This document shows, piece by piece, positions 15,289-26,400 of a stretch of 64,000 nucleotides of DNA. Every line of letters begins with the position of its first letter. The first letter of the stretch is position 1. Source of the stretch: Kibdelosporangium banguiense. GTDB lineage: Bacteria; Actinomycetota; Actinomycetes; Mycobacteriales; Pseudonocardiaceae. The stretch spans positions 248,001-312,000 of the forward strand of contig NZ_JAGINW010000001.1 of the NCBI RefSeq assembly GCF_017876405.1, read 5' to 3'. The notes beneath the pieces were generated by a model. It saw nothing but the letters and a program-made list of their open reading frames with translations, was not told where the DNA came from and made no database searches. A program made the translations under genes and the position numbers.

Positions 15289-16818
15289 TCATCCGCCACC
15301 GATCAGGCGAACGCCAGTGGGCTCGGGCAGCCCGAGGAAGAAGACCTCGGCGAGCTCGCGGTCCTGGCGGGATTCCGCCACGTCGATGGCCACATCGAGC
15401 AGCGAGTGGAGTTCGCGGTAGCGCTGGGCATAACTCCAATTGCGGTTGAGATACTCATAGAGGGGCTTGCCAAGGACGTGATAGCCGTAGTCGCCGTTGA
15501 TATAGGCGCGTAACGCTATTCGGTCATGCAGATGGACATCGCCCGTCTCGAAACTCTCGGGCTGTTCGCCACCGCCCACGACGACCAACTCCGTCCCGCT
15601 CACCTCGACAGGAACCACATCGGCGGTGACACCGGCCTTCCGGAGGCTCTCCACGGCGTTCGTGTAGGAGCCTTCTTGCTCGTACTCGCCGATCGCATGG
15701 TAGATCCGTACCGTCAGGTCGTTCATTATCGTCTGGTCGTCCGCTTCGCGCTCCTGCTTCAGCTTCGTCAGGAACTCGCCGATCTGGCCGGCGATCCGAT
15801 CGACGTCCGCGCTGGCGTCGATATGGTCGAGAAACGCCAGCTCACTCTGACCACAGTAGAGCGTGATCGCAGTACAGGTCTTCAGGTTGTACGTGTAGGC
15901 CAGTTCGCGCCCGATGAAGTAGAGGCCGGAGCTTTCCTCGCCGAGAACCTCGGCCAGCTCAGGATTGTCCTGGTCGACATAGTGGGCGTGGGCGAGTACC
16001 TGTTCCACCGTCTCCGGGAGACGGAATTCCGCTCTCAGACGATCGCGCTCGCGCTGGAGATCCTCTTCCTCGGCCACATCCGCCCAGTTGAGATTGGTGT
16101 AGGCGGTGCGATACGCAGCCCCATCGGCGAGCTCGGTCTCGTCACCGAGGGGCGCGCTACCGATGAACACCTGAACAGTCGACGGATCCGCGAGCGTCTG
16201 CGCCGCGATGAACTGTTTCAGGGCGGCGACGTCGTTCCCGGAGTCGCAGGTCACGTCGAAGGTGAATCCGGTCGGCAACCTCAGCGTGAACCTGGGATTC
16301 CGCACTTGGACCGGCTGTTCGTCTTCGCTGTCGTTGTCGCTGTCGGAAATGTCGGCCCAATCGCGAGACGTGACCATGACTCGATAGGTGCCAGTGCCCA
16401 GTGCGTCATCCGTCCGCAGGACACCGTCCTGGCCGCGCACCTCGAAAGCAGGGAAAAAGGCCTTTGCCAACCGCGGGCGCACGAACTCGATCAGGTTCGC
16501 GACGGTGTCGCCGGCATCGCACATCAGGGAAAGCGTGGTCACACCGCTCCTGAAGTGGATCTCCGCGGTGATGGCCGTCTTGCCGGTCGGTGCCGACGAG
16601 CCGTCCGGCACCTCCTCGACCAGGCGTTGCACTGACCGGGTCCGCATGAGGCGGTTCACTGCCGCGTTTCCCGCAGTGCGTTGCAAGGCCAGGAGCGACG
16701 CCGCGCCGGGATGCCGGAGACCGGACGAATCCGGCCCGGGATCCACCGGACCAGCCTCTTCATGACCTGGTGCGTGGCTCCGGTCCGACGCGTGCTCCCG
16801 ACGCGCGTTTCCATCCAT
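15289..16818 (-). CDS. Putative eCIS-type effector: LQRTAGN motif, two ubiquitin-like domains, CheD/NTAN1-like domain
   Basis: 509 aa with no signal peptide. A disordered N-terminus leads into LLALQRTAGNAAVNRLM (residues 42-58), the motif found in proteins of actinobacterial extracellular contractile injection systems (eCIS). Residues about 80-150 and 174-241 look like tandem beta-grasp/ubiquitin-like domains: each has a hairpin, a helix (VANLIEFVRPRL; VAALKQFIAAQT) and a closing strand. Each copy is followed by a matching tail (RDWADIS; LNWADVA), suggesting duplication. The C-terminal part (about 295-509) has KTCTAITLY (Cys315) and LDHID (His332). This spacing recalls the Cys-His deamidase folds of CheD and N-terminal asparagine amidase (NTAN1). 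The protein ends in Gly-Gly-Gly. The effector function is inferred; no injection-system structural genes are in the window. Confidence 0.6.
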   Translation of the reverse strand: MDGNARREHASDRSHAPGHEEAGPVDPGPDSSGLRHPGAASLLALQRTAGNAAVNRLMRTRSVQRLVEEVPDGSSAPTGKTAITAEIHFRSGVTTLSLMCDAGDTVANLIEFVRPRLAKAFFPAFEVRGQDGVLRTDDALGTGTYRVMVTSRDWADISDSDNDSEDEQPVQVRNPRFTLRLPTGFTFDVTCDSGNDVAALKQFIAAQTLADPSTVQVFIGSAPLGDETELADGAAYRTAYTNLNWADVAEEEDLQRERDRLRAEFRLPETVEQVLAHAHYVDQDNPELAEVLGEESSGLYFIGRELAYTYNLKTCTAITLYCGQSELAFLDHIDASADVDRIAGQIGEFLTKLKQEREADDQTIMNDLTVRIYHAIGEYEQEGSYTNAVESLRKAGVTADVVPVEVSGTELVVVGGGEQPESFETGDVHLHDRIALRAYINGDYGYHVLGKPLYEYLNRNWSYAQRYRELHSLLDVAIDVAESRQDRELAEVFFLGLPEPTGVRLIGGG

Positions 16819-17026
16819 GCCAGCAGATTCCCACCACAGGCCGTGGTGACCTAGCCGAGCGGGAACAGATGCATTTTCCGTGCGGCACCCTGACCACGAT
16901 GCCGTTTTCCCGGCAGGTCAATCCCGTCCACTTTGGTCCGACAAGATATTCGGCAGGCTGCGAGGAGCCGAGACCGGAACGGTGAGGGACCTGCGTCACG
17001 ATCCCGCTGGTGGGAAGATCCAAGAC

Positions 17027-17467
17027 ATGGATCGGGATCGGGACGTCGCTGGGCGGGCGCGTAATGCCAGGCCACGGGATGGGCTGGGGCGGCCGTTGCC
17101 ATATGGGCAGGCAGGGGTCGAGCGGCAGCCGGAAGGCGTACCGAGGACGCCTGAGCAGGCGTTGGCCGAGGCGCAGCAGTTGCTGGACGAGGGGAAGCCG
17201 TTTCACGCGCATGAGGTGCTTGAGGACGCGTGGAAGGCCTCAGATGAGCCGGAGCGGGCGTTGTGGCGAGGGTTGGCACAGCTCGCAGTGGGGATGACGC
17301 ATGCTGCGAGGGGTAACGAGACCGGAGCCGCAGCTTTGATCGAGCGGGGCGCCCAGAATATCTGGCCTTATGAGGTCAATCCGCCGTATGCGATTGATAT
17401 CGCGGGATTGTTGCGGTGGGCGGAAAACCCGGCTGGGATACCTCGGCTCACCCGGTCGGCCGACTGA
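17027..17467 (+). CDS. DUF309 domain-containing protein
   Basis: About 146 aa from the ATG at 17027. A basic, disordered N-terminal 45 residues precede a DUF309 helical domain with its signature EGKPFHAHEVLEDAWKA, then LWRGLAQLAVGMTHAARGN (residues about 60-110). The function of DUF309 is unknown; the conserved His/Glu pair resembles a metal-binding helical hairpin. A longer in-frame upstream extension exists but has no coding character. It is convergent with the patatin gene, 2 bp apart. Confidence 0.78.
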   Translation: MDRDRDVAGRARNARPRDGLGRPLPYGQAGVERQPEGVPRTPEQALAEAQQLLDEGKPFHAHEVLEDAWKASDEPERALWRGLAQLAVGMTHAARGNETGAAALIERGAQNIWPYEVNPPYAIDIAGLLRWAENPAGIPRLTRSAD

Positions 17468-17469
17468 TT

Positions 17470-18339
17470 TCAGGGCTTTCCGTAAAGGCCCGGGCCGTTG
17501 ATCGTCACACCGGCCAGGAACTCGCTTGAGCTGGTGTAGGCGTGCGCGATCAGGTCGTCGGTGTGGGTGAAGTCCAGGGGCGTGACCGCCTGGACCGGGG
17601 CGCCTGGCAGATAGAGGATGGGGACTTCGGCCGACGCGCGTTCGGATTCGAGTACCGCCTGGTTTCGCATTCCGAGTGTGGCCCAGAAAAGGACAGCGTC
17701 GGCGAGGGTCTCCGGGACGCGGGGCAAATGTCCGGGGAACGCGCAGTCCAGGATCACCAGTGATTTCGCGCCCAGGGCGAGTGCCTGGCGGATCGGCACG
17801 TTGGCGATCACGCCACCGTCGTAGAGCACGTGGCCGTCGTGGTAGACCGGTGGGTAGATGCCTGGGATCGCGCTGCTGGCCAGGATCGCCGGTGTCAACG
17901 GGCCGGATGTCATCAGCACTGCCTCGCCGGTGACCGCGTCGACGGCGACCGTGCCGAAGGGCAGTCTCAGGTTCGCGAAGTCGTCCACGCCCTCGAGCTC
18001 GGTCCGCAGGATCTCGGCCAGGCCTGTGTTCGGGAAGAGATGGTTGCGGTGCTGACGCAGCGTGCGCAGCTGGGCGATGGGTCCACCCGGGAAGACCCTC
18101 GTCCGGGTCATTCGGTGCCAGATGTCCTCCAGCCGGGTTGTCGCCTCGTCGGGGTTCAGTGCCAGCAGGGCCCCGTTGACCGAGCCGACCGACGTCCCGA
18201 CCACCAGGTCAGGCCTGATCTCCCGGTCCCGCAGCGCCCGCAGCATGCCGACCTGGCCTGCTCCGAGGCTGCCGCCGCCACCCAGTACGAACCCGACCGG
18301 TCCGGGCAGTTCGATCTCGTGCACGCCCTCATTGTTCAC
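17470..18339 (-). CDS. Patatin-like phospholipase family protein (RssA-like)
   Basis: A 289-aa patatin-fold acyl hydrolase. It has the oxyanion loop GGGGSLGAGQVG (residues 20-31), the nucleophile Ser50 in GTSVGS, and the catalytic Asp in YDGGVIANVP near 173, which together make the Ser-Asp dyad. It lacks a signal peptide and resembles the bacterial RssA/YlbK group of small cytosolic members. The substrate is unknown. It is divergent from the phosphoribosyltransferase gene, 28 bp between start codons. Confidence 0.9.
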   Translation of the reverse strand: MNNEGVHEIELPGPVGFVLGGGGSLGAGQVGMLRALRDREIRPDLVVGTSVGSVNGALLALNPDEATTRLEDIWHRMTRTRVFPGGPIAQLRTLRQHRNHLFPNTGLAEILRTELEGVDDFANLRLPFGTVAVDAVTGEAVLMTSGPLTPAILASSAIPGIYPPVYHDGHVLYDGGVIANVPIRQALALGAKSLVILDCAFPGHLPRVPETLADAVLFWATLGMRNQAVLESERASAEVPILYLPGAPVQAVTPLDFTHTDDLIAHAYTSSSEFLAGVTINGPGLYGKP

Positions 18340-18367
18340 AAGCCGGGCGGATTGGGTACCTCATGGC

Positions 18368-18985
18368 ATGCGGTTCCGTGACCGCAGGGATGCCGGACGG
18401 TGTCTGGCTGACCTGCTCAGACACTATCGGGGTCACCCGGACGTGATTGTGCTCGCTCTGCCGCGGGGCGGGGTGCCGGTCGGGTACGAGGTGGCCCAGG
18501 CCCTGAGCGTGCCGATGGACGTCCTTCTTGTCCGCAAGCTGGGGATGCCTGGCCAGGAGGAGCTCGCGATGGGCGCGATCGCCGGTGGCGATGTGGTGCT
18601 CAATGAGGACGTGGTCCGGCACATCCCGCAGGACGATGTGGCGGCTGTGATCCGCCGCGAGTCCTCCGAGCTGCGGCGCCGTGACGCGGCCTATCGCTCG
18701 GGCCGGCCTGTCGCCGAGATCGAAGGCCGGATTGTCATCGTTGTGGATGACGGGCTCGCGACCGGTGCGAGCATGCGTGCCGCAGTGCAGGCATTGCGTC
18801 CGCGCAATCCGAAGAAAATCGTGGTCGCCGTACCGATTGCACCGAGGTCAACTCGTCGCGAGTTCGCGATGATCGTCGACGAGATCGCATGCCTGGTGAC
18901 ACCGGAGCCGTTCAGCGCGGTCGGCCGGGCGTACAAGGACTTCACGCAGGTCAGTGACGACCAGGTCCGCAGCCTGCTGCGCTAG
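18368..18985 (+). CDS. Phosphoribosyltransferase family protein
   Basis: About 205 aa from the ATG at 18368. It has the type I PRTase PRPP-binding signature IVIVVDDGLATGASM (residues about 118-132) and an N-terminal segment VIVLALPRGGVPVGYEVA, then VPMDVLLVRKLGMPGQEELAMGAI. This architecture is seen in free-standing PRT proteins of actinobacteria, often beside hydrolases or dienelactone-hydrolase-like genes. The acceptor base is not predictable. Confidence 0.87.
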   Translation: MRFRDRRDAGRCLADLLRHYRGHPDVIVLALPRGGVPVGYEVAQALSVPMDVLLVRKLGMPGQEELAMGAIAGGDVVLNEDVVRHIPQDDVAAVIRRESSELRRRDAAYRSGRPVAEIEGRIVIVVDDGLATGASMRAAVQALRPRNPKKIVVAVPIAPRSTRREFAMIVDEIACLVTPEPFSAVGRAYKDFTQVSDDQVRSLLR

Positions 18986-19009
18986 GCCCGGGGGTTGCCC
19001 GGTCAGCGT

Positions 19010-19040
19010 GACCCACCAGTCCGCCTGGGACTGGCGGGTC
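19010..19040 (-). terminator. Strong hairpin terminating the NRPS operon
   Basis: GACCCGCCAGTCC, 5-base loop, then GGACTGGTGGGTC on the minus strand: a 13-bp stem with one G-U pair in the leftward transcript (A-C mismatch in the rightward one). It begins 10 bp past the mbtH stop. It fits a terminator for the leftward operon and probably also serves the convergent phosphoribosyltransferase gene. Confidence 0.65.
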
Positions 19041-19050
19041 AACGCCGCTG

Positions 19051-19233
19051 TCAGGACCTGAGACTGCGCGGCCGCATGTCCGTCCACACCTCGTCTACAT
19101 AGTCGGTGCATTCCTGCTTGCTGCCCTGCTTGCCGGTCGCGTGCCAGCCAGCCGGGATCGCCAGGTCGGCCAGCCAGAGTGAGTACTGGTCCTCATCGTT
19201 GCGCAGGACCTGGTACTGGGCGTTCTCGTCCAT
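19051..19233 (-). CDS. MbtH-like NRPS accessory protein
   Basis: 60 aa. It has the MbtH core with all three signature Trp residues: [18 protein letters not shown] and VWTDMRPRSL. It lacks the usual N-terminal NPFDD stretch and has Leu instead of Pro after SLW, so it is a slightly divergent, short member. MbtH proteins bind and activate or stabilise adenylation domains. The start is supported by GGAAAGGA 8 bases upstream of the ATG. The first 41 bp overlap the end of the exporter gene in another frame. It is the last gene of the NRPS operon. Confidence 0.9.
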   Translation of the reverse strand: MDENAQYQVLRNDEDQYSLWLADLAIPAGWHATGKQGSKQECTDYVDEVWTDMRPRSLRS

Positions 19234-20452
19234 CGGATACGTCCTTTCCAGACTCAATGGGATAGTTGCGGAGTACGGGACTGAAGGTGACCAGCAGCGA
19301 GATCGCCGCCATGCCCGCGGTGCACCAAAGCACCGCGGCGTCACCGGAAACGAACTCGACCAGCACGCCGCCCAGCGCCGGGCCGGCGGCCGCCGCAGCG
19401 CCGACGAAGACATTCATCACGCCGCTGAGCCGGCCACGCAGATGGTCCGGGGTCAGCAGCAGCTGGTGGGTGTTGATCGTGGTATTCGCTGTCGGAGCAA
19501 GGAAGGCCATACCCGCGAACAATGCTCCGAGGACGTAGCCGTTGGGCGCGAAGATCGTGATCGGGGTGAGCAGGGTGACCATCCAGAAGACCGCCATGAT
19601 CGACACCCAAGGGTTGAGCACTCGGTGCAATGTCGGTGCGATCAACGCGCCAAGCACCCCACCAACCCCGAGCATGGCCGCCATCAGGCCGATCTGCCCA
19701 GCAGGCACTCCCCGGCTGTCGGCCAGCACAATGATCACGATATAGAACGCGTTGAAGAAGAAATTCAGGCTGACCGCACACAACGCTGTCACACGGACAT
19801 GCCGGTGACCCCACACCCATCGTAACCCAGCGGCCATCTCCCTGCCGATGTTCCCGATCGGCCCGGGCTTGACCTCTCGAGCCGGTATCCGGAGAAAAGC
19901 CAGCGTCACCAACGAGATCAGGTGCGTGATCATGTCCACAACGAACGGAACCATCCGGCCGATCGCAAACAGCACACCGCCAAGAGCGGTACCTGCCATC
20001 TGCCCGATCGAGGATCTGGCGGTGTTCAGCGAGATCGCTGTCGCGAGTTGCTCATCAGAGACCAGCCGTACCAAGGACGCGTCCTCAGCCGGTTCGAACA
20101 ACGCTCGGCAGATTCCCATGATCACTGCGACGGCGACCATGTGCCCCAAAGTGGCGGTGTTCCACCACAAGGCGAGCGCGAGGCTACCGACCGCGATCGC
20201 CAGCACAGCCTCGCACCACAGCATGATCCGCTTGCGGTCCCAGCGATCCACCAGGGCCCCGGCCGGCAGTCCGGCGATCAACTGAGCCGCGGCGTCGGCG
20301 CCGAGGACCAGGCCGGACGCCGCCGGGGAGCCGGTGATCCCCAGGACCAGCAACGGAAAGGCGATCATCGTCGTGCTGAAACCGACCTCGGAGACCGCCT
20401 GGCCTGCCCACAGCAGCGTGTAGTTCCGGTTACGCCTCAACGGAACAGTCAT
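19193..20452 (-). CDS. MFS transporter (EntS-like), probable peptide exporter
   Basis: About 419 aa from the ATG at 20452. Twelve predicted membrane helices follow the MFS_3/EntS pattern: N-terminus [19 protein letters not shown], and the cytoplasmic loop motif [11 protein letters not shown] between TM2 and TM3. The start overlaps the NRPS-2 stop (shared ATGA), so it is translationally coupled. The likely role is export of, and self-resistance to, the NRPS product. The 3' end overlaps mbtH by 41 bp. Confidence 0.9.
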   Translation of the reverse strand: MTVPLRRNRNYTLLWAGQAVSEVGFSTTMIAFPLLVLGITGSPAASGLVLGADAAAQLIAGLPAGALVDRWDRKRIMLWCEAVLAIAVGSLALALWWNTATLGHMVAVAVIMGICRALFEPAEDASLVRLVSDEQLATAISLNTARSSIGQMAGTALGGVLFAIGRMVPFVVDMITHLISLVTLAFLRIPAREVKPGPIGNIGREMAAGLRWVWGHRHVRVTALCAVSLNFFFNAFYIVIIVLADSRGVPAGQIGLMAAMLGVGGVLGALIAPTLHRVLNPWVSIMAVFWMVTLLTPITIFAPNGYVLGALFAGMAFLAPTANTTINTHQLLLTPDHLRGRLSGVMNVFVGAAAAAGPALGGVLVEFVSGDAAVLWCTAGMAAISLLVTFSPVLRNYPIESGKDVSDGRERPVPGPAQR

Positions 20453-23400
20453 CGGCACTCCCCGGCAATTGCCCGCAGCGCCCCGGCGAACCGATCAGCC
20501 AAATCCTCCACTATCGACCTGAGATCACCGGGAAAGTACCAGGAGAAGCCAAGCTTGCCGTAGCCTGCCTCACCGACGATGTCGATCAGGTGCTCCGGCG
20601 GAGCCGACTCGTCCTGCTCGCGTCCGATCGACGTGCGCACCGCCCGGTACAGTCCGGACTCCATGGCACTGGCGGAATTGAATTGGCCGAGGTAGTTGAA
20701 CGACACCTGTGGCCGTGGGCCAGACGGTAGCCGGTCGGTCAAATATCTCAGCGCACCGTAGCCGAGTCCGTCACCCGGGATCGACCTCAGCTGGCGCCGG
20801 ACGGACTTCACGATATCTCGCCAGCTTCCCGCCGGGACATCCAGCGAGACCGGGAACATCGTGGTGAACCAGCCGACCGTCCTGGAAAGATCGACATCGT
20901 CGAATACGTCCGCGCGGCCGTGCCCTTCCAGGTCGATCGACACCCGCTCACCGCTTGACCACTGCGACAGCGTCCACGCGCATGCGGCGAGCAGGACGTC
21001 GTTGATGCCGGTTCGATACGTGGCCGGGGCTCCCCTCAGCAACGCGTCCGTGTCGGCCGCGTCGAGGAGGAACGAGACCGACTCGGCCGGGCCGGTTGCC
21101 TGGTGCGCGACCGGGAGTTCGGTCACCGCCGCGTGGGTCCAGAACTCCAGCTCGTGGTCGAACCCTCCGCTCCGCGCGTGCGAGCTGAGCCGGGCCGACC
21201 AGTCCCGGAACGACGTGGTCTTCGAGCTGAGATCGATCGCCTTCCCTTGTCGCGCTTGGTGATACGCCGTGTCGAGGTCGTCGAGCAGGATCCGCCACGA
21301 CACACCGTCTACAACCAGATGATGGGCCACCACGAACAGATGCGGTGCCGGCCCGTCGAACAGCACAGCCTTGATCAACGGTCCTCGATCCAGATCGAAA
21401 CTCGCGTGCACCTCATCGGCGACGGCTTGCATGTCGGCCCCAGCCAGCACCTGAAGCACATCCACAGGTTCGGCTGGCGCGTTGTGCTGTATCCACAGGC
21501 CATCAGTGAATGTGAACCGCATGCGCAGCGCGTCGTGGTGCACGAGCAATGCGCCGAATGCCTGGCGCAATGCGTCGTGGTCGACGTCCGGGTGCAGCTC
21601 GACCAGATGCGACTGGTTGAAGTGGTGCGGGTTGACCTGGCGTTCGGTGAAGAACCAGCGCTGGATCGGGGCCAATTCGACGTCCCCGGTCACGGGCGCG
21701 CGGTTGTCCACATCCTCGGCGATCTCTGTTACCAACGGCGCCAATGCTGCGATCGTGTGGTGGGAGAACACGTGCTTGGTCACCATTCGCAGGCCCGCCT
21801 GCCGAGCCTTGGCCACGACCTGGATGCTCAGAATCGAGTCGCCGCCGAGCTCGAAGAAGCTGTCCTGAACGCCGACTTCGGGCAGGCCCAGCACGTCCGC
21901 CCAGATCTTCGCGAGCGCGGTCTCGATCGGCGTGCGCGGGGCCACATACCGCGATTGGGACTCCGGTTCTTGTGGCGCGGGCAGTGCCTGCCGATCCACC
22001 TTGCCGTTGGCAGTCAGCGGCATCTCTTCCAGCATGACGATCGCCGAAGGAACCATGTAGTCCGGCAGATCATGCTTCAGCCAGGTGCGTAGCTCAGCCG
22101 ACGAGACTTGACCGGAAGGCACGACGTATGCCAGCAAACGCTTACGACCGTCATCACCAGCCCTGACAACAGTCACCGCCTGCGCCACATCCTCATGGCG
22201 AGTCAGCGCCGCATCGACCTCACCCGGCTCAATCCGGAACCCACGGATCTTGACCTGATCATCAGCCCGCCCGACGAACTCGACCACTCCGCCGGCACGC
22301 CACCGCACGACATCCCCAGTGCGATACATCCGCTCACCAGGTCGCCCAAACGGATTCGCAACGAAACACCGCGCAGTCAGACCCGGCTGCCCCAGGTAAC
22401 CGCGAGCCACACCAGCCCCGGCGATGAACAGCTCCCCCGCCACACCGATGGGCACCGGCGCACACGACTCATCAAGAACATAAACCCGCATATTGTCCAA
22501 CGGGCCGCCGATCGGCACCACATCCGGAACCGACCTCACATCAGACATTCGATACGAGGTAGCGAACGTCGTGGTTTCAGTTGGCCCGTAACCATCCACG
22601 ACCGTCAAACCCGGGCACGCCTCCAACGCTCGGCGAACCGCGGCCGCAGGAACCACATCACCACCGGTCCACACCTCACGCAACCCGGTGAGACAGTCCG
22701 GCGAATCCTGAACGAACACCCGGAACAACCCCGCGGTCAACCACAGTCCCGTCACGCCATGCTCCGCGATCACTTCGCGCAACACGCCCGCGTCCACATC
22801 ACCCACCGGCGCCACGACAACAGCACCACCGTTGAGCAACGGAACCCACATCTCGTAGGTCGACGCATCAAAAGCCTGAGGAGAATGCAACAACACACGC
22901 TCATGCGCACCAGAAGCGAACCGGCGATCAAAAGCCAACCCCACAACATCACAATGCCGAACCGCCACACCCTTCGGCACCCCAGTCGAACCCGACGTAT
23001 ACATCACATAAGCAAGATCGTCCGGATGAAGAGCGATCTCCGGCGGACTCGCCGGCCCACCCGTCAGAGCAGCGCTGACAACTATCTGTCCATTATGGAT
23101 ATCACTGGCCACGCTCTGCCATGCCTCGTCGGCAATCAGCACCTGCGCGTCCGCCTCCGCCAGCACCAACCTCATCCGCTCGCGTGGCGCGCGCACGTCC
23201 AAAGGCACATACGCACCCCCCGCCTTGACAATCCCAAGAACCGCAACAACCAACTCCACCGAACGATCCATCAACAACCCCACCGGCTGCCCGGCCCGCA
23301 CACCCAACTTCACCAACCGCTGCGCAAACTGATTCGCCCGCCGATCCAGCTCCTCGTAACTGACGGCCACACCATCAGCCGCGACAGCGGTCTCATGAGG

Positions 23401-26400
23401 AGACCGCCGGACCTGCTCAGCGAACAAACCCGGCAACGTACCACCCGGGATCTCAGAATCAGTGCCATTCCACTCGACAAGCACCCGATCCCGCTCAACC
23501 TCCGACATCAACGCCAGCCCAGTCAGCGGACGGTCCGGGTCGTCAGTGACAGCTTCGAACACCAACACCAGATGCTCGGCCAGCCGCTCGATCGTGGCCG
23601 CGTCGAACAGGTCAGTGCTGTAGGTGATGAGCCCCTGCAGGCCGCCGTCCGACTCCAGGAACTCCATGGTGATGTCGAAGCTCGCGGTCACGAATGGCAG
23701 GTCGACCTCCCCAGCTGTCAGTCCAGGCAGCTGGATGGCCTCATTCGGGGTGTTCTGCAGTACCACCATGACCTGGAACAACGGTGTCCGGCTGGTGTCC
23801 CGCACCGGGTGCAACTCGTCCACCACCCGCTCGAATGGAACGTTCTGGTGTGTGAACGCGTCCAGCGCAGTGTCGCGTACCGCTGTCAGAAACTCCCGGA
23901 ACGTGCCGCGCACACTGGAACGCAGCACCAGCGTGTTCACGAAGAACCCGATCAGGCCCTCCAGCTCGGCACGTTCCCGGCCGGACACGACCGTGCCGAC
24001 GGCGATGTCGTCCTGTCCCGACCAACGCGCGAACAATGCTTGGCAGGCCGCGACCAACGCCATGAACAACGTGCCGTCCTGGTGCCGGGCAAGGGCTTTG
24101 AGCCGGGCGACGACATCGTTGGGTATCTCGAACCCGTGCTCGGCGCCATGGTTCGTGCGGACCGCCGGCCGTGACCGGTCGGTCGGCAAATCCAGCTCCG
24201 GCACGCCGTCGAGCTGACTGTGCCAGTAACCCAGTTGCTCCTCCAACACGGCCCCAGTCAGGTACTTCCGTTGCCACACCGCGAAATCGGCGTACTGAAC
24301 AGGAAGGCTCGGCAGTTCAGCATCCATACCGGACAGTGCGGCGCGGTAAAGCACGCCGAGCTCATCGGCGAGCACCGCACCGGACCAGCCGTCGGTGATG
24401 ATGTGATGCATCATCAGCAGCAACACATGATCGTCCTCGGCCAGCCGGAGCAATCGCGGTCGCATCAGCGGTCCCCGGCCCAGGTCGAACGGCCGCAGAC
24501 ATTCGTCTTCCAACACTCGCGCCAACTCTGACTCCGACACGTCCGTCACTGACATACGAACCGCATACGGCTCATGCACAAGCTGCTCTCCGTGGCCATC
24601 CACCGTCAGGAACGTGGTACGCAGCGACTCATGCCGGGCAACCAGCGCAGTCAACGCGCCATTCAACGCATCAAGATCTAAATCACCACGAAGCCGGGTC
24701 ACAAACGGGGACACGTACTCCGTACTGTCCGGTTCGAACTCGTTGAGGAACCACAACCGCTGCTGAGCGAACGACAGCGGGAACGAAACCGGTGACACGC
24801 CGGTCCGCGGCACGGCCGGGATGACGGACTGGTCCGGCTCGGCGTTCACAGAGACCGCCTTGGCCAGCCCGGCAACCGTGGGAGCGCTGAACACCGCCCG
24901 GGGCGAGAGGGTGATCCCGAACACGACCCGTACCCGCGATATCACCCGGATGCTCAGGATGGAATCACCACCCAGTTCGAAGAAGTTGTCCTCGATTCCC
25001 ACCTGCGGCACACCAAGCACCTCAGACCAAATCTCGCACAACCGTTTCTCGGCCGGCGTATGTGGCGCCACGTACGCCGCGCCCAGGTCCGGCTGGGCAT
25101 CAGGTGCGGGCAATGCCTTCCGGTCGACCTTGCCGTTCGCGGTCAGCGGCAACTTCTCCAGCATCACGAACGCCGAAGGAACCATGTAGTCCGGCAGGCT
25201 CTGCCGCAACCGGGATCGCAGCTCCGACTGACCCACGCCCGCTGCCACCACATAGGCCACCAGCCGCCGATGACCATCGTCCTGCCTTGCCACAACGACT
25301 GCTTCCGCCACATCCGAATGGCTCAGCAGCGCGGCCTCGATCTCCCCCGGTTCGATCCGGAACCCCCGGATCTTCACCTGCTCATCGGTGCGTCCCAGGT
25401 ACTCCAGGTACGAGTCTGCCCGCAGCCGCACCCGGTCCCCTGTCCGGTACATCCGGGAACCGGGCTCACCGAACGGATCCGCGACGAACCGGACAGCCGT
25501 CAGGCCCGGACGGTTCAGATAACCACGGGCCACCTGGTCGCCGGCCAGGTACAGCTCACCAGCGACGCCGACCGGCACCGGCCGCGTCTCGTCGTCCAGC
25601 ACGTACGCCCGGACATTGCGCAGCGGCCGGCCGATCGCCGGGCGGTCGCCATGCGTCAACCTGCAGGACACAGCGTCCACAGTGCACTCGGTAGGGCCGT
25701 AGAAGTTGTAGCTAGCGACATCCGGGACCGCGGTCAACCGCCGCCACAGGGAATCGTCGATCGCCTCGCCGCCGAGCATGAGCAGGCCGGGCCGATGACG
25801 TCCGGCATCGAGCAGGCCCGCGTTGAGCAGTTGGTGCGCGTAGGACGGCGTGAGGTCGAGGAAATCGATCTCACGCTGTGCGACATAACCGGCGAACGCG
25901 ACGGGGTCAAGGCGGGTGTCGTCATCGAGCAGGTGCAACTCGTGGCCGTCGGCCATCAGCACCAGCGCCTCCAACGAAGTGTCGAAGGAGAACACCGCCG
26001 ACAGACCGGCACGCAACCGCCTGCTTCCGGCATCGGCCACGAAGTCGTTGCGGTGGTTGAACAACAGGTTCACCAGGCTCCGGTGTTCGACCACCACGCC
26101 CTTCGGCCTGCCGGTCGACCCCGATGTGTAGATCACGTACGCGGAGTTGCCAGGACCAAACGGGACAGTCAGATCGCTCGCCGCCAGATCCGCCACATCG
26201 GCCAGCTCAAGCTCGGCAGCGGTCAGTACCAGCACTGGATCCGCGTCACGCAACACGAACTCGACCCGGCCGGCGGGCAGGTCCGGATCGACTGGCAGGT
26301 AGACCGCACCTGCTTTGAACACCGCGAGCATGGCGACGATCATGTCCGCGCAGCGCGGCAACATGAGTGCGACCACCCGCTCTGGCCCCGCGCCACGTGA

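Noticed and set aside
15289..16818. Toxin of a contact-dependent or polymorphic toxin system
   Set aside because: No PAAR, RHS, WXG or signal sequence, and no immunity-like gene adjacent; the LQRTAGN motif fits eCIS cargo better.
20449..21350. C-terminal thioesterase on NRPS-2
   Set aside because: The C-terminal domain has [21 protein letters not shown] and SFNYLG, which are epimerisation motifs; no GxSxG thioesterase motif follows.
22108..24174. 688-aa plus-strand frame rich in His/Arg/Thr
   Set aside because: Antisense to the A5 and C5 domains of NRPS-2; composition is a reverse-complement artefact.
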